DNA of 21,596 nt from contig NW_014012896.1 in assembly GCF_000611645.1 (NCBI RefSeq), positions 1 through 21,596 of the forward strand, written 5' to 3'. The translations under genes were made by a program, and so were the position numbers. Below are positions 1 to 12,901 of the stretch, one piece after another (the stretch's first letter is position 1; the number at the start of each line of letters is the position of its first letter). Origin of the DNA: Monoraphidium neglectum. Its lineage: Eukaryota > Chlorophyta > Chlorophyceae > Sphaeropleales > Selenastraceae. The notes under the pieces were generated by a model. It had not been told where the DNA came from and did no database searches. It saw only the letters and a program-made list of their open reading frames with translations.

Positions 1-38
1 CACGCACACTCGCACACCGCCCACCATGGACACCGCAG

Positions 39-757
39 GCAAGGTCTTCACCCGCCAGGAGCTGGAGCTCATCGCGCGCCTCGCACAGCAGCACGGCGCC
101 TATGTGCTGTCTGACGAGGTCTACGAGCACCTCACCTTCCCCGGCGGCCTCCCGCACGTCTCCATTCGCGGCCTGCCCGGCATGCGCGACCGCACGATCC
201 GCTTGGGCTCGGCTGGCAAGACGTTCAGCCTCACGGCCTGGAAGGTCGGCTGGATGGAGGGCCCGGAGCGGCTGCTGGGGCCCTGCGTGAAGGCGCACCA
301 GTTCCTGGTGTTCACGGTGCCGAGCTCGCTGCAGCGCGCGGTCGCGGGCGCGCTCGACGGCGCCGACGGGCAGGCGTTCTATCACGGGCTCGGCGCCGAG
401 TGCGCGCGGCAGCGCGCGCTGCTCGCGCCGCGGCTGGCGGCCATCGGGTTCGACATCCTGCCCGCAGAGGGCACATACTTCTTGGTTGCTGACGTGGCGA
501 AGTTCCTGCGGGACGGGGAGGACGACGTCGGCTTCGCCAAGCGGCTAACGGCGGAGGCGGGCGTGACGGTGATCCCCGTGTCGGCGTTCTACGCCGACGC
601 GTCGCGCGCGCCGCGGTCGCTGGTGCGGTTCTGCTTCTGCAAGCAGGACTCGAAGCTGCAGGAGGGGTGCCGGCGGCTGGAGGAGTACTTTGGTGGCGCG
701 GGCAACGGGGCGGCAGCGGCGGCAGGCGCGGAGGCCGCGGCGGGTTTGGCACCGTGA
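39..757 (+). CDS. Kynurenine/glutamine-type aminotransferase (PLP fold type I), C-terminal exon, 5' partial
   Basis: This is the last exon (239 codons plus stop) of a class I/II pyridoxal-phosphate aminotransferase. The exon probably begins at 39, after the acceptor CAG at 36-38. Its first codon is then a Gly split G|GC, which fits the family motif NPTGK-V-F. The motif SDEVYEHL follows the usual Asp that contacts the PLP ring. The motif GSAGKTFS carries the PLP-binding Lys (codon 218-220) and is followed by WKVGW. Further on are EGTYFLVADV, GVTVIPVSAFY and LVRFCFCK, whose Arg is the family's substrate-carboxylate Arg. This motif set is typical of kynurenine-oxoglutarate transaminase/glutamine transaminase K rather than aspartate transaminase. 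Such enzymes transaminate kynurenine, glutamine, methionine or aromatic amino acids, so the exact substrate cannot be read here. A Gly/Ala-rich tail of about 20 residues precedes the TGA. The ATG at 26-28 lies before the acceptor and is unlikely to be the start. Upstream exons are outside the window. Confidence 0.88.
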
Positions 758-1394
758 GGACGGTTTCGCTGTTGCGGGCGGGCGGAAACTGTCATCTCAT
801 TTGCTGTTGCTTAGAGCTGGTCTTCGAGTTTTCTGCGCTTCTGAGTTCCAAATTATTACCACGACACACGCCTTGTGTACCGCGTCGCTGTTTGTTTGTG
901 AATGTTGACCAGGTGTCCCTAGGGTGTACATTGCATTCAGTCAGTTTGTTGACGAGCGCACAGCTGATGTTCTGGCCCGGCTTTGTGACTGTGTTCCTGC
1001 TGCAAGCTGGCCGCTACCCATGAATACTTGAAGGCATCATTGGATTGCATTATGCAATTTACAAGGTAAGACGTGGCCAGGGGTTCCCTAGGGTGGTCAA
1101 ACAGGCACAAGGTAGTGCACCGCAGGGCCTGAGTCAGTAGAACCAAGTTGCGCTAAGTGGCAACGCGCCACCACTGGCATACAGCACACACATCACGACA
1201 GGGATGAACACACGGCGATCCACTCCTCGTGGACACAGCCTCCCGTGCCCTGCCGCATCTGTTGCAGCTGCACCGGGCAGACCGACTGCACATTACCCGC
1301 CCGGCACCGTTTGGTTGGGGCGCTGCACCATCAAGCCAGTGCACCAAACGTCGTGATGACCCAGTGCGATGCCTAATGAAAACATCCAGTCGCC
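758..1394. other. Intergenic: aminotransferase 3' UTR and promoter/5' UTR of the translocator
   Basis: I see no gene here. GC content falls compared with the flanking exons, and the open frames are short and match no family. I saw neither the algal polyadenylation pentamer TGTAA nor AATAAA, and no clear TATA box before 1395. The palindrome CCCTAGGG, followed by TG, occurs twice (917-924 and 1086-1093). Confidence 0.6.
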
Positions 1395-4395
<3,001 letters not shown>

Positions 4396-5482
4396 CGGCG
4401 TCACTGGTGATGGCTCGTGCCAGTGCCTCCGACCGACCAGCCGCACGGCGGGAGAGCTGCCCTGGTAGGCCTCCCCGATCAATTTTCCAGCCGGCACGGC
4501 TAGTGCATATTCCTATCACCAGCCACCCCTCCTCGGAGCGCTCCGTGCGCCCATTGATGGTGCAGGCACCCGGCTGGGCACGGGTGACCGCCAGGTGTCA
4601 CTTGTTGCGGTGTTGGGGCGACCGCCGCCGCGTGGTGATTTCATCTGCAACCGAGAGGGGATACCTCTTCCACCAACACTTTCCTGTTCCGCAACGCTCA
4701 TGCGGCGCCTTGAGCACGTGGGCGCTCCGGCCAGCGCACGCGTACTGGCGCGCTTTGATAAGGGCTGGCATTGCTGTGGTTGAGTCCCGAGGCGCCCTGC
4801 ATCACTAAAACCATCTGAGACATCCTCATTTGATTCCTCCTTCCATAAGCTTCTGACCTTCCAAGAACCACCTCACGGCCTGCTGCGCCCTTGCAACCGT
4901 GCGTGTGTTGCTCAACGCAGCCAATCCACCCTATGCCACAAAGTGACGACCGCGCGTAATGTACAGCCAGCGTTCCCGGAACCTAGGGCAGGTGCACCGC
5001 CGCCACTCCCAACATGTAATTGATGGTCCCACACCTCGTACAGGCGAGCACAAAGCTCGCCCGTTTGGCACAAGTCGGCGCCACCCCACGGAGAGACCAG
5101 TCCGCGTGGCCGCCATCCCCCGGAAGCAGCAAGCCCACCCGAGCACTGCACAGACATCCAACATCACTTTTTCATTTTCTGACGTCAATTTGGCACGGCA
5201 CCATGCGTGACACTCCGCTGCCGTCGTTGTTCGGTGTTGTGTGATGGTACGGTATGACTGATCGTTCGCGCGGGCCCGACAACCCCTTTTGATGGTTCAG
5301 TGATGCGAGAACCGCGGGTGTGTGCACTATCGACTGCCTTACCCTGCTGGTGTAGATGCCACTCTGAGCAGGGCGCGAGCTGGCAGTGCGTAGATCGCGG
5401 GGCTTGCCCCAGTGTCCCTGTCGATTGTATCTCTGTACATCATATTTTTGCCAGCTTTGCCCGCTGGGGCCGCTGAGCGGCC
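4396..5482. other. Intergenic: translocator 3' UTR and GET1 upstream region
   Basis: No coding exon, RNA gene or mobile element is recognisable. One TGTAA, the usual polyadenylation pentamer of green algae, lies at 5015-5019, about 620 bases after the translocator stop. It is a candidate 3'-end signal, but a pentamer can occur by chance. The stretch just before 5483 is T/C-rich and has no clear TATA box. Confidence 0.5.
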
Positions 5483-6507
5483 ATGGAGCTCCCAGCGCTC
5501 CTGTTCTTCGGCCTGCTGCTGCTAAATGTGACCCGGTGGCTCATCAAGCGCAGTCAGGTGTGCGAGACATTGCTATGAGCCAAAATGATGCGTGCCTTGG
5601 CCGGGTATCAGGCCGCTGCGACGGCGCGCACGTGCGCTGCAGCCTGGTGGCGACGTCGCGTCCTCCAGCTGCCACCCCGGCCCGCGCGTGCGCTCGCGCC
5701 TCCCGACGGCCCCACCCGAACGTCGGCCTTGCCCTCCCCTGCAGACCGGCTTTTTGCAGCAGCACAAATCGCGGCTCGCACGCGAAATCGCGTCGTTGCG
5801 GCGGCAGGCCGAGGCGCTAAATACGCCTAGCACGTACGCCAAGTGCGCCAAACTGCAGCGGCTGGCCAATGCCAAGGAGCAGGAGCTGTCCGCGCTGCAG
5901 CAGCACGGCGACGACGACGTGCGCGCGCGCATCGCCGGCGCGATGGCGACCGTGAAGGTGGGACTGGAGGGTTTGCAGGCTTCTTGCCAGCTGGCAACCA
6001 CGCGTCGGTTGGGGTCTCAGGTGGCAGGGTTGATGGCCTCGCGTGCAGTCGTCTGCTGGGTTGTGCGTCGCCGAGCATCAATGTGCGGCACGCCCCTCCG
6101 CAACCTGGCCCTGACAAGTTGGCAAGTTCCTGCCTGGGTCCTGTCAGGCCAACCCCTGCACAGCCACCAACAAGCCTGCCCAACCCTGTCCTATGCTCGT
6201 CCCGCCGGCTTTCTCACCCGCGCGCGTGCCGACCTCCGCGCAGGTCATCCTCATGGCCCTGGCAGTCGTCATGCTCTGGGGACGCCCCCTGCTGTACATC
6301 CCGCCCCGCCTGTCGTCGCCCTTCTCCAAGCTGCTGCTTTTCCCCCACACCAGCTCGTACGTAGAGATGGGCTCTGTCACCGTGGTGCCATGGGTCGCGC
6401 TCTGCGACCGCGTCAGCCTGCTCATCGCGCGCTCGCTTTTTCCCCTGCGCGCGCTCGAGCCGCGCACCAAGCCGCTGCAGACGGTGCACGAGGACAAGGA
6501 GCACTGA
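5483..6507 (+). CDS. GET1: GET1/WRB-like ER receptor subunit for tail-anchored protein insertion
   Basis: This is the ER membrane receptor subunit that binds the GET3 ATPase and helps insert tail-anchored proteins. Exons: 5483-5557, 5745-5957, 6244-6507. All junctions are phase 0 and the product is 183 aa, close to the usual 170-235 aa of the family. The topology fits: a first membrane segment at about residues 3-21 (LPALLFFGLLLLNVTRWLI), then a charged coiled coil at about 28-88 with the conserved NTPSTYAKCAKLQR stretch, which in the family is the cytosolic GET3-binding helix pair. A second membrane segment follows at about 97-115 (VILMALAVVMLWG), and a third at about 134-158. The short charged tail ends DKEH. 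Intron boundaries coincide with domain boundaries: TM1, coiled coil, and TM2-TM3 each have their own exon. The start has a good context (GGCCATGG). The last two Lys/His-rich residues are not a canonical KKXX signal. Confidence 0.87.
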
Positions 6508-8474
6508 CGGGCGCGCGCATCCGCGCGAGGTGGGCGCTCGCGGCCCGCGGCCGCGCCGGGCGTGCGCTGCGCCCCAGCGCCGGCAGCTCGAGCACGGCGG
6601 TGCTGCAGCGTCGCCTCGCCGTGGAACGGCATGCCGCACCGCCGCGGCGCGTGCGATGCCAGCGATGTAGCCACATGCGAGGAGGGCGGGTCGTGAGCGG
6701 CAGCTTACTGTGTGCCACACTTTTCTGCGGGACCGGTGTTGTGACCCGCTGATTTTCGACAATGCGTTTGATTTTTCACACCTGTGTTTCTCCCTCACGC
6801 ACTTGTTCTGGTGCGTGTTTCTACGTCCCCCCTCCCCCCGACTGCGCGGTCGGGTCGGTGTGCGTGAGCCCAGGTGCTCCCGTGGGACACGCGTGGTTGC
6901 TGATGCGTGGTGTTTGTGTGTGGCTACGGTCTTGTTGTTGGTCTTCGTACCAGCTCAGCTGTTTGATGGAAGCCCGTGCGCCGATAGCTCTAGCCAGCAG
7001 TCAATAGGCATTAGTTGCGCACAGTTCTGCCCGTGGCCTCCATTCGTGCTGTTTGTGTCATGTCGTGTGGTGGTTCATGTTTTTGCTTGTGAATACTGGT
7101 AGGTCGCATGCATACCCTTGGCTTGACATCACAGACTGCGACAGCAAGCCACGGCACCTGAGCACCTATTTCAAGCCTTGCCGCTGTGATCACGAGATAG
7201 CCTGTCGCTGCTCGCGGTGGTTGCAGCGCCGCTTGGCTGGGCACTGACCTCCAAGCCTGGCGAGTCTAGTTTGTTAATGTTGGCCATCGCATGGCACGCC
7301 ACCAGGCGCCGGTAAACTGAGTAACGCGGACATGTAGCTAAGCTTGCCATTGGACTTCATACATGCGCAGAACGTGAGTTTCTGATCCGTGAAATGCACG
7401 AAGGAGGCGCTGGGGGAGGGGGGTGTCATGAGCAAGAGCACACGCGATGCAGGGGTGCATATGGGCGGAACAAGGGCGTATTTGAGAAGGGTTGGGCGGA
7501 GATGTGGTGAGACGCGCCTTTGCTGTGAGGTGGGTGCATGGATGCATGATCACACAAACAAGCGGTGTTTGGGGCCAGCGTTCAGAATTTATTGCGGCGT
7601 GGTACTCAGTAAGTTAGGCTTTGAGAGAGGGCAAGTAGCATATCAGCGTATCAAAATGCGACATCATCCCTGTAGAGGCTGGTGTGCACACGCCGCAGCG
7701 TTTGAAAAGCGAGTGGCAGCCAAACCATCCTGGCCGCCCAGGACACGCCATGTGGCCCTGCGTTTGCATTTTAAAAAAGTAATTTTTCCTCCTCACAACG
7801 ACACTACACAAGTAAATGTCTTCGAAGCGCGCCGGGGTCCAACAGTCGGGACATCGTTTGACGGTCCTGAGGCGACTTATGCGCGAGAATTTTGGGTGAG
7901 ACTGATCTCATTCCCCCATAAAATTGTGATTTATCCGGGGGTGCGCGCCAAGCCCATCTAGTCACCCGATCATTGTACCTTTTCGACCTGCAATTCCCGC
8001 CCAGCGCCACGTCGGAGTCCCGATCAGAGCCATGATGTTTTTGTGAATGAACCTTAATGTTTCACAACCATCTGGAGCTGGAGTCTGGCTCAGACCTCTC
8101 CCAGCTGTCCGGAATCATCAGGCGAGGGCGCCCCTCGCTCGCCGGGTGCCCACGCCTGCTTGCAGGATCTGGTCTGCCGCATTGTCAGGTGCGTGAATCT
8201 CGGCCTGCGTGAACGCTGGGGTATGGCCAGAGTCGTCTGCTTGAAGCCCCAACTGTCCTTACAACACTGCTGTGGCATGGGATCGGCTCCAGACGGCCAG
8301 GAGCGATGCTTATATGCTTGCTCTGTGCTGTGAAGTACGCACAAAGTCGGCCCATGAATTCGGTGCCAACAGTGTTCGCAATTTGTCCGGGCCCCCCGAC
8401 CACTGTACCCAACAATGGTGGTACACATCCCGCAGAGACGGTGCAGAGCGCTCCATCCAGGGCTGAGGCGTAGC
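6508..8474. other. Intergenic: GET1 3' UTR and upstream region of the repeat membrane protein gene
   Basis: The sequence stays GC-rich for about 200 bases after the GET1 stop, then turns markedly less GC-rich, especially about 7050-8060, with runs such as TTTTAAAAAAG near 7770. The only long open frame is listed separately. A small hairpin is possible at 7913-7941 (CCCCCATAAA against TTTATCCGGGGG). No + strand TGTAA was seen, and no tRNA, snRNA or transposon was recognised. Confidence 0.5.
7428..7961 (+). other. Unrecognised 177-codon open frame in the lower-GC intergenic stretch (doubtful gene)
   Basis: An uninterrupted frame runs from ATG 7428 to TAG 7961, and remains open in frame upstream to 7389. 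The predicted peptide is basic and resembles no family I know. It has no signal peptide, membrane span or repeat. Third codon positions use A/T freely, whereas the real genes here are strongly G/C-ending. This suggests chance, a decayed gene or a transferred one. It sits in what could be the GET1 3' UTR. I lean towards non-coding. Confidence 0.2.
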
Positions 8475-11168
8475 ATGAGGGCCGCGCCCGTGACCCTCCT
8501 GCTGGCGGCCTGCCTGGCGCTTGGGGTTGGGGTGGCGAATGCCGACACAGACGCCAGGTGCGCACACCAGTGACGCAGCAGGCCCCGGGCCAATGATTGG
8601 CAGCTCATTGACGGTGCTTGGGAGCGGTCAGGATCGCAGTGTGGGCCCCCACGCCCTGGAACACACGCAACCCCAGCTGGAGCGCTGTCCCGTGACGCGG
8701 CAGTTGGTCAGATTGGCACGACCTGGCATGTGCGGCCGCCCCACCGTATAGCAGCATGCGAACTGATGAATCTCATGTCTTCAGCATTCCAGAGCTCGCG
8801 CTCGCCAGCTGCCCACCTTGCTGGAAAGCCCTTCGCGTCCGCTCACGGCTGTGATGTGCACTCCACCCGGACTGCCGCAGGCTTGAGCTGGAGCCTGTCA
8901 TCGAGATCAGCTCTGCGGCCGGCCGGACCCTTCTACAGGATGGCAGCAGCCCTGGCGGCTACGGTTACGGCTACGGCTACGGCGGCCGCCGCCGCCTGAC
9001 CCAAGCAAGCGGCGGCGAGGGCGCTGCCGGCGGCTACGGCTACGGCTACGGCTACGGCTATGGCGGCCGCCGGCGCCTGGCGCAGGCGGCGGGGGACAGC
9101 AGCGCGGGCGGTTACGGTTATGGCGTGTCTGGTCACCAGGGCAGGCTTCATGGTGACGACAGCGCCACCAGCAGCTACGGCTACGGCGGCAGGCGGCTGT
9201 CTGAGGTGCAATTAGAGCCCCAGTTCCAGGTTGAGCCAGGACTCGAGGACCAGCCAGCCGACGCGGCGGCCGCACCGCAGTCGCATTCCCAGTTGCAAGA
9301 GCAGGAGCTGCGAGAGCAGCTTGTGATGATGGGGCAGCAGGAGCAGCAGCCCGCCTTCGCAGGCAGCAAGGGCGAGCAGCCCGCCGCCGCCGCCGCCGCA
9401 GCTGCCGGCCTGCGCAGCGTCCGCGCTGCTGCCGCGGCGGTCGGCAAGCTGTCCGTGCCACCCGGCCAGTGCTATTGCCGCTATGATCATGACTACAACA
9501 CCTGGGCGCTGGCCGAGGAGCCCTGCAGGGCGGCGCTGGCCGCCAAGTGCGGCGCTGGGCAGCTGCCCTGCAGCTGGCTGGAGGCTTACTACACCGTCAG
9601 GGGCGGCGGCGGCATGGCGCACACCCTGCCTCACGAGCAGGACATCCTCGGCTTTGTGTTCGACGACTGCCAGCCGCACCCGCCTTGCGCCTGCGCAGGG
9701 GTCAAGTTTGACGGCAAGGACCCAGGTGGGTGGCTGGGGCCTGCGGTGGGTGCTTGCACCAGAGGCATGGCCCGGCGCCCATGCGGGCCCGGATAGTTGG
9801 AGCCAGGCGGTTGGGATACTGAGTGGCGGGCAGAACATGATGCGCGTTGGCGGTTGGCCTATCGCAGCCAGGCTCACAGCATCACAGGCCAGCTGTGGTC
9901 GGGCGGGGCTGGTTGAGCGGTACAGGCCCCGCGCCTCCACCGCCACCAATCCATGCACCTCTTTGCCGTCCTCTGCCCTTCCTGACACGCCCCCGCCTCC
10001 CCTCCCTGCCCTCAACTGCTCCGCGCAGTCGCCGACACCTATGCCTGCTGCCGCGACCTCCACGCCGCGTGCCGCACTCCCTTCGACGGCCTGTCGTGCA
10101 GCGATGTGGACGCATTCTGCAAGGACGACGCCCCCAGCCCCAAGCTTGCGCACTGGGCGGCCAACAAGCTGCACCGCGGCGCTGAGTGCGCCGAGTACAA
10201 GGGGACCCCCTACGATTTCGTGCCGTTTGGTTCTGCCATGACCAGCAAGCACGAGGAGCCGCCGCGCGGCGCAGGCGCCGCCGCTGAGGAGAGCGGCGCC
10301 GGCGACGGCGCCGTTGCAGCGGGGCTGGCGCTCAGGGCTGCCGCGTCTGAGGGCGGAGCTGCGGACGCCAGCTTTGGGCCGGGGCGCGTCGCGGCCGCTG
10401 TGGCATGCCTGGGCGGCCTGCTGGTGGGGGTCGCCATCCTGGGCATGATTGCCACCCTCACACACAGCGGCGGCGGCGGCGGGGCAGGCGCTGCGTATGG
10501 GCCNNNNNNNNNNNNNNNNNNNNNNNNNNNNNNNNNNNNNNNNNNNNNNNNNNNNNNNNNNNNNNNNNNNNNNNNNNNNNNNNNNNNNNNNNNNNNNNNN
10601 NNNNNNNNNNNNNNNNNNNNNNNNNNNNNNNNNNNNNNNNNNNNNNNNNNNNNNNNNNNNNNNNNNNNNNNNNNNNNNNNNNNNNNNNNNNNNNNNNNNN
10701 NNNNNNNNNNNNNNNNNNNNNNNNNNNNNNNNNNNNNNNNNNNNNNNNNNNNNNNNNNNNNNNNNNNNNNNNNNNNNNNNNNNNNNNNNNNNNNNNNNNN
10801 NNNNNNNNNNNNNNNNNNNNNNNNNNNNNNNNNNNNNNNNNNNNNNNNNNNNNNNNNNNNNNNNNNNNNNNNNNNNNNNNNNNNNNNNNNNNNNNNNNNN
10901 NNNNNNNNNNNNNNNNNNNNNNNNNNNNNNNNNNNNNNNNNNNNNNNNNGCGTATGGGCCCGCCCCCGCCGCCGGCGACGCCGGCTGCCGCGAGCCGCTG
11001 CTGCGCTCGGCCGCAGAGCTGTCATCCCTCAGCGAGCATGGGGAGGCGCTTGGCGACGCGCTGCACATGGTCCGGAGCGACTCGAGCAACGACCACCTCG
11101 GCTCGCTGCCAGCCAGCAGCAGCGCAGGCGACGCATCGCTTGAGGCGGCGCGCTTCCCTGGCCAGTAG
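8475..11168 (+). CDS. Novel type I membrane protein: signal peptide, Tyr-Gly/RRL repeats, Cys-rich ectodomain, one TM
   Basis: No family is recognised. Exons: 8475-8557, 8881-9725, 10029-11168, the last containing the N gap 10504-10949. If the gap is closed on its 11-base flanking identity, the sum is 1611 nt and 536 aa, in frame. Residues 1-23 form a signal peptide (MRAAP, then a Leu/Ala/Val core, then ANA-D). Residues 42-134 are repeats of Arg-x-Leu plus a Ser/Gly linker plus (Tyr-Gly)n. About 135-220 is a Gln/Glu/Ala-rich linker. From Cys225 to Cys363 there are 14 cysteines, starting CYCRYD and including CACAG and ACCRDLHAAC; the even number suggests disulfides. A Gly/Ala linker leads to a TM at about 430-453 (ACLGGLLVGVAILGMIATL). 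After a Gly run comes a tail of about 80 residues with acidic and Ser-rich patches (EPLLRS, VRSDSSNDH), ending FPGQ. It probably sits at the cell surface or in an endomembrane. The frame G|TC at the second intron supports the model. Confidence 0.72.
8921..9199 (+). repeat. Four imperfect Arg-x-Leu / (Tyr-Gly)n coding repeats
   Basis: Four diverged units cover residues 42-134, visible in DNA as GGCTAC/GGTTAC hexamers. The units begin GRTLLQD, RRRLTQA, RRRLAQA and GRLHGD. Each continues with a Gly/Ser/Ala/Asp linker and ends in Tyr-Gly dipeptides: four, five, two and two respectively. A last RRLSE closes the array. Synonymous changes (TAC/TAT, GGC/GGT) and differing linkers show that the units are not recent identical copies. 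Confidence 0.9.
10504..10949. other. Assembly gap (446 N) inside the membrane-protein gene
   Basis: The run of N lies just after the membrane segment. The same 11 bases, GCGTATGGGCC, end the left contig (10493-10503) and begin the right one (10950-10960). Both copies read Ala-Tyr-Gly-Pro in the coding frame of their own side. The two frames differ across the N run as sized but agree if the copies are overlapped. Confidence 0.97.
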
Positions 11169-12901
11169 TAACTCCGGCGCTGCGCAAGAGCAGAGGTGGC
11201 ACCGTGCGGCGCGGACCCTGTCAGGGCCGGCGCGGCCGGCCGCAGCCACGGCGCTTCCCGCCATCAGGGGGCGGAGTCTCAAGTAGCTTGTCCTGTTGTT
11301 CGTATCGGTGAAGGGGGGGCACAGGCCCAAATGTCATGCAGACAGGATTCATACGGCGTCTAGGGGCAGTGCGCAAGCTGAGGCGGCCGCCGCGTCGCCC
11401 GCAGGCCTGCACGTACAGTCAGCATTGTACCGTAGCACAAACAACAACTTTGCATGTCTGCACGAGGGACAGACTAGAGCCTTTGAGGGCCTCCTGTGGC
11501 ATGCAGTTGCGCCGTTCGCATTTGTGGCCGCCGCGGCCCGTGTGCCGGCCTTGACGGAGCAGCAGCAACAGCTAGGCTCCATGCCCAGCGGCTCCAGGGC
11601 CCCCGGTCCGCGCGGGCGCGTTGCGCTTGCGAACGAACAGGGCTGCCCACTTGGGAGCTGTGAGGCGAACGTCTAGCAGCCCTCCACATTCAAAGGCGGA
11701 AGCACTTCGTTAACGGCATGAGCCCCCGCGCTCGCCCGCCCTCACCACCTCCCCCCTCCCCCGGTTTCCCCTGTGCACATGGGCTCTTGCGCCCCTACTT
11801 GCCCCCAACTTGATTCGGCAGGCTAGGGCTGTCTGTGTTGTACAAAACAACTTTTTCGGGCGTGTTCAGCCCGGCGTTCATGCATCCTGTCCAGCAAGGC
11901 AGCAGCTGCACGGCACTGTCCTCGCACGCCGCGCCACCCTCCCGTCTTCGGGGGCCTCCTCCGCAAGTTCTTGCACACATGCATGGCACACTGGCGCCCG
12001 CTCTGCCTGCACCGGCTGCTGCAACTTTGAACAGCCTCTCCTTGCAAGCTGCTTAGCGCTTGGCATCCTCTGCGTGGCGGACGCGGCCCCGTTGGGCACG
12101 CGCCGCCTTGAATGACGGCGGGGCAGCACGTTGCATGCTGGGTTGGGTGCATCATATCTGGCGCCCTGTGGCAGCTTTGGGACGGCCTGCCGCACGGCCC
12201 GTCGCCGCCCTGTGGCGGGGCGCTGCGCCAACGGCGGCCGAGCAACAACCCCTGGAAGCCGGGGTGTGATGCTGAGCTCTTTCATTTGCACAGGGCGCGT
12301 CAGGCGGCCAGGGGCAGACTACAAGGAGGTCCTGTCGACGGTAGTGTGCCTTCTTTCGCATGCACGTTGCGGCGCGTACGCTCCTCTCCCTTCATGGTTG
12401 CCAATTTGTAAGGCATTGAGGCACGGGGCTGCAGACCTGCAGGGAAGGGCAGAAGGCTGACTCGCTGTCGGAACAGGGGGCTGTGTGCTCGCCAACTCCA
12501 TTGCACACCTCTCAGGGCTTCAGGGAGGCGAGCAGCGTTGGCCGCAAACTGGGCTCAGGCTGGACGCAGCCAGCACAAGTGGCGCTCACTGTTGAAACAT
12601 TTGGTTTCTGCTTGTCTGCACCCAGATGTTCGGCAACATTGCTGCTTGCCAAGGGCTGATGCTCTCCGAGCTGAGCTGCTGCATGTCTTGATCCCTGTCT
12701 TTGATGACATGACTGGCAGGAAGACTGGGTCAAAAGCATCGGAGGGAAGTGCCACATCACCCACATACACTGCACCTATCTGGTAGATATATGCTCGTTT
12801 TTGATGATTCTTTGAGGAGTGTCAGGCCTGAAAAGGCCCGCTTGTAGCAGGACTTTTTGAGTCGGGCACGATCTGTCCGAGCTTTTTTTCCGCGCACAGC
12901 C
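11169..12901. other. Intergenic: 3' UTR of the membrane-protein gene and upstream region of the transporter
   Basis: I see no recognisable exon, RNA gene or mobile element in these 1.7 kb. Several short frames on both strands are compositional and match nothing. The first TGTAA is at 12407-12411, about 1.2 kb after the stop, so it is a weak candidate for the 3' end. A weak GATATATG motif near 12786 lies about 115 bases before the transporter ATG and could be a TATA-like element. Confidence 0.5.

Noticed and set aside
26..38. ATG at 26 as the start of the aminotransferase
   Set aside because: It would make a protein lacking the N-terminal half of the fold. A consensus acceptor at 36-38 and the split Gly of NPTGK show that it is intronic.
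8090..8608. 172-codon minus-strand frame over the signal-peptide exon
   Set aside because: It matches no family, overlaps the antisense side of the supported exon, and has no supporting splice or start context.
8785..8850. An extra exon between the signal-peptide exon and the repeat exon of the membrane protein
   Set aside because: In-phase choices (8785-8850 or 8795-8836) would leave introns of only 30 or 44 bases. Direct joining of 8557 to 8881 is in frame and gives a normal 323-base intron.
9212..11089. 625-codon minus-strand frame across the N gap
   Set aside because: It is the antisense shadow of the repeat membrane-protein exons. It is long only because N codons contain no stops and GC-rich antisense frames lack stops.
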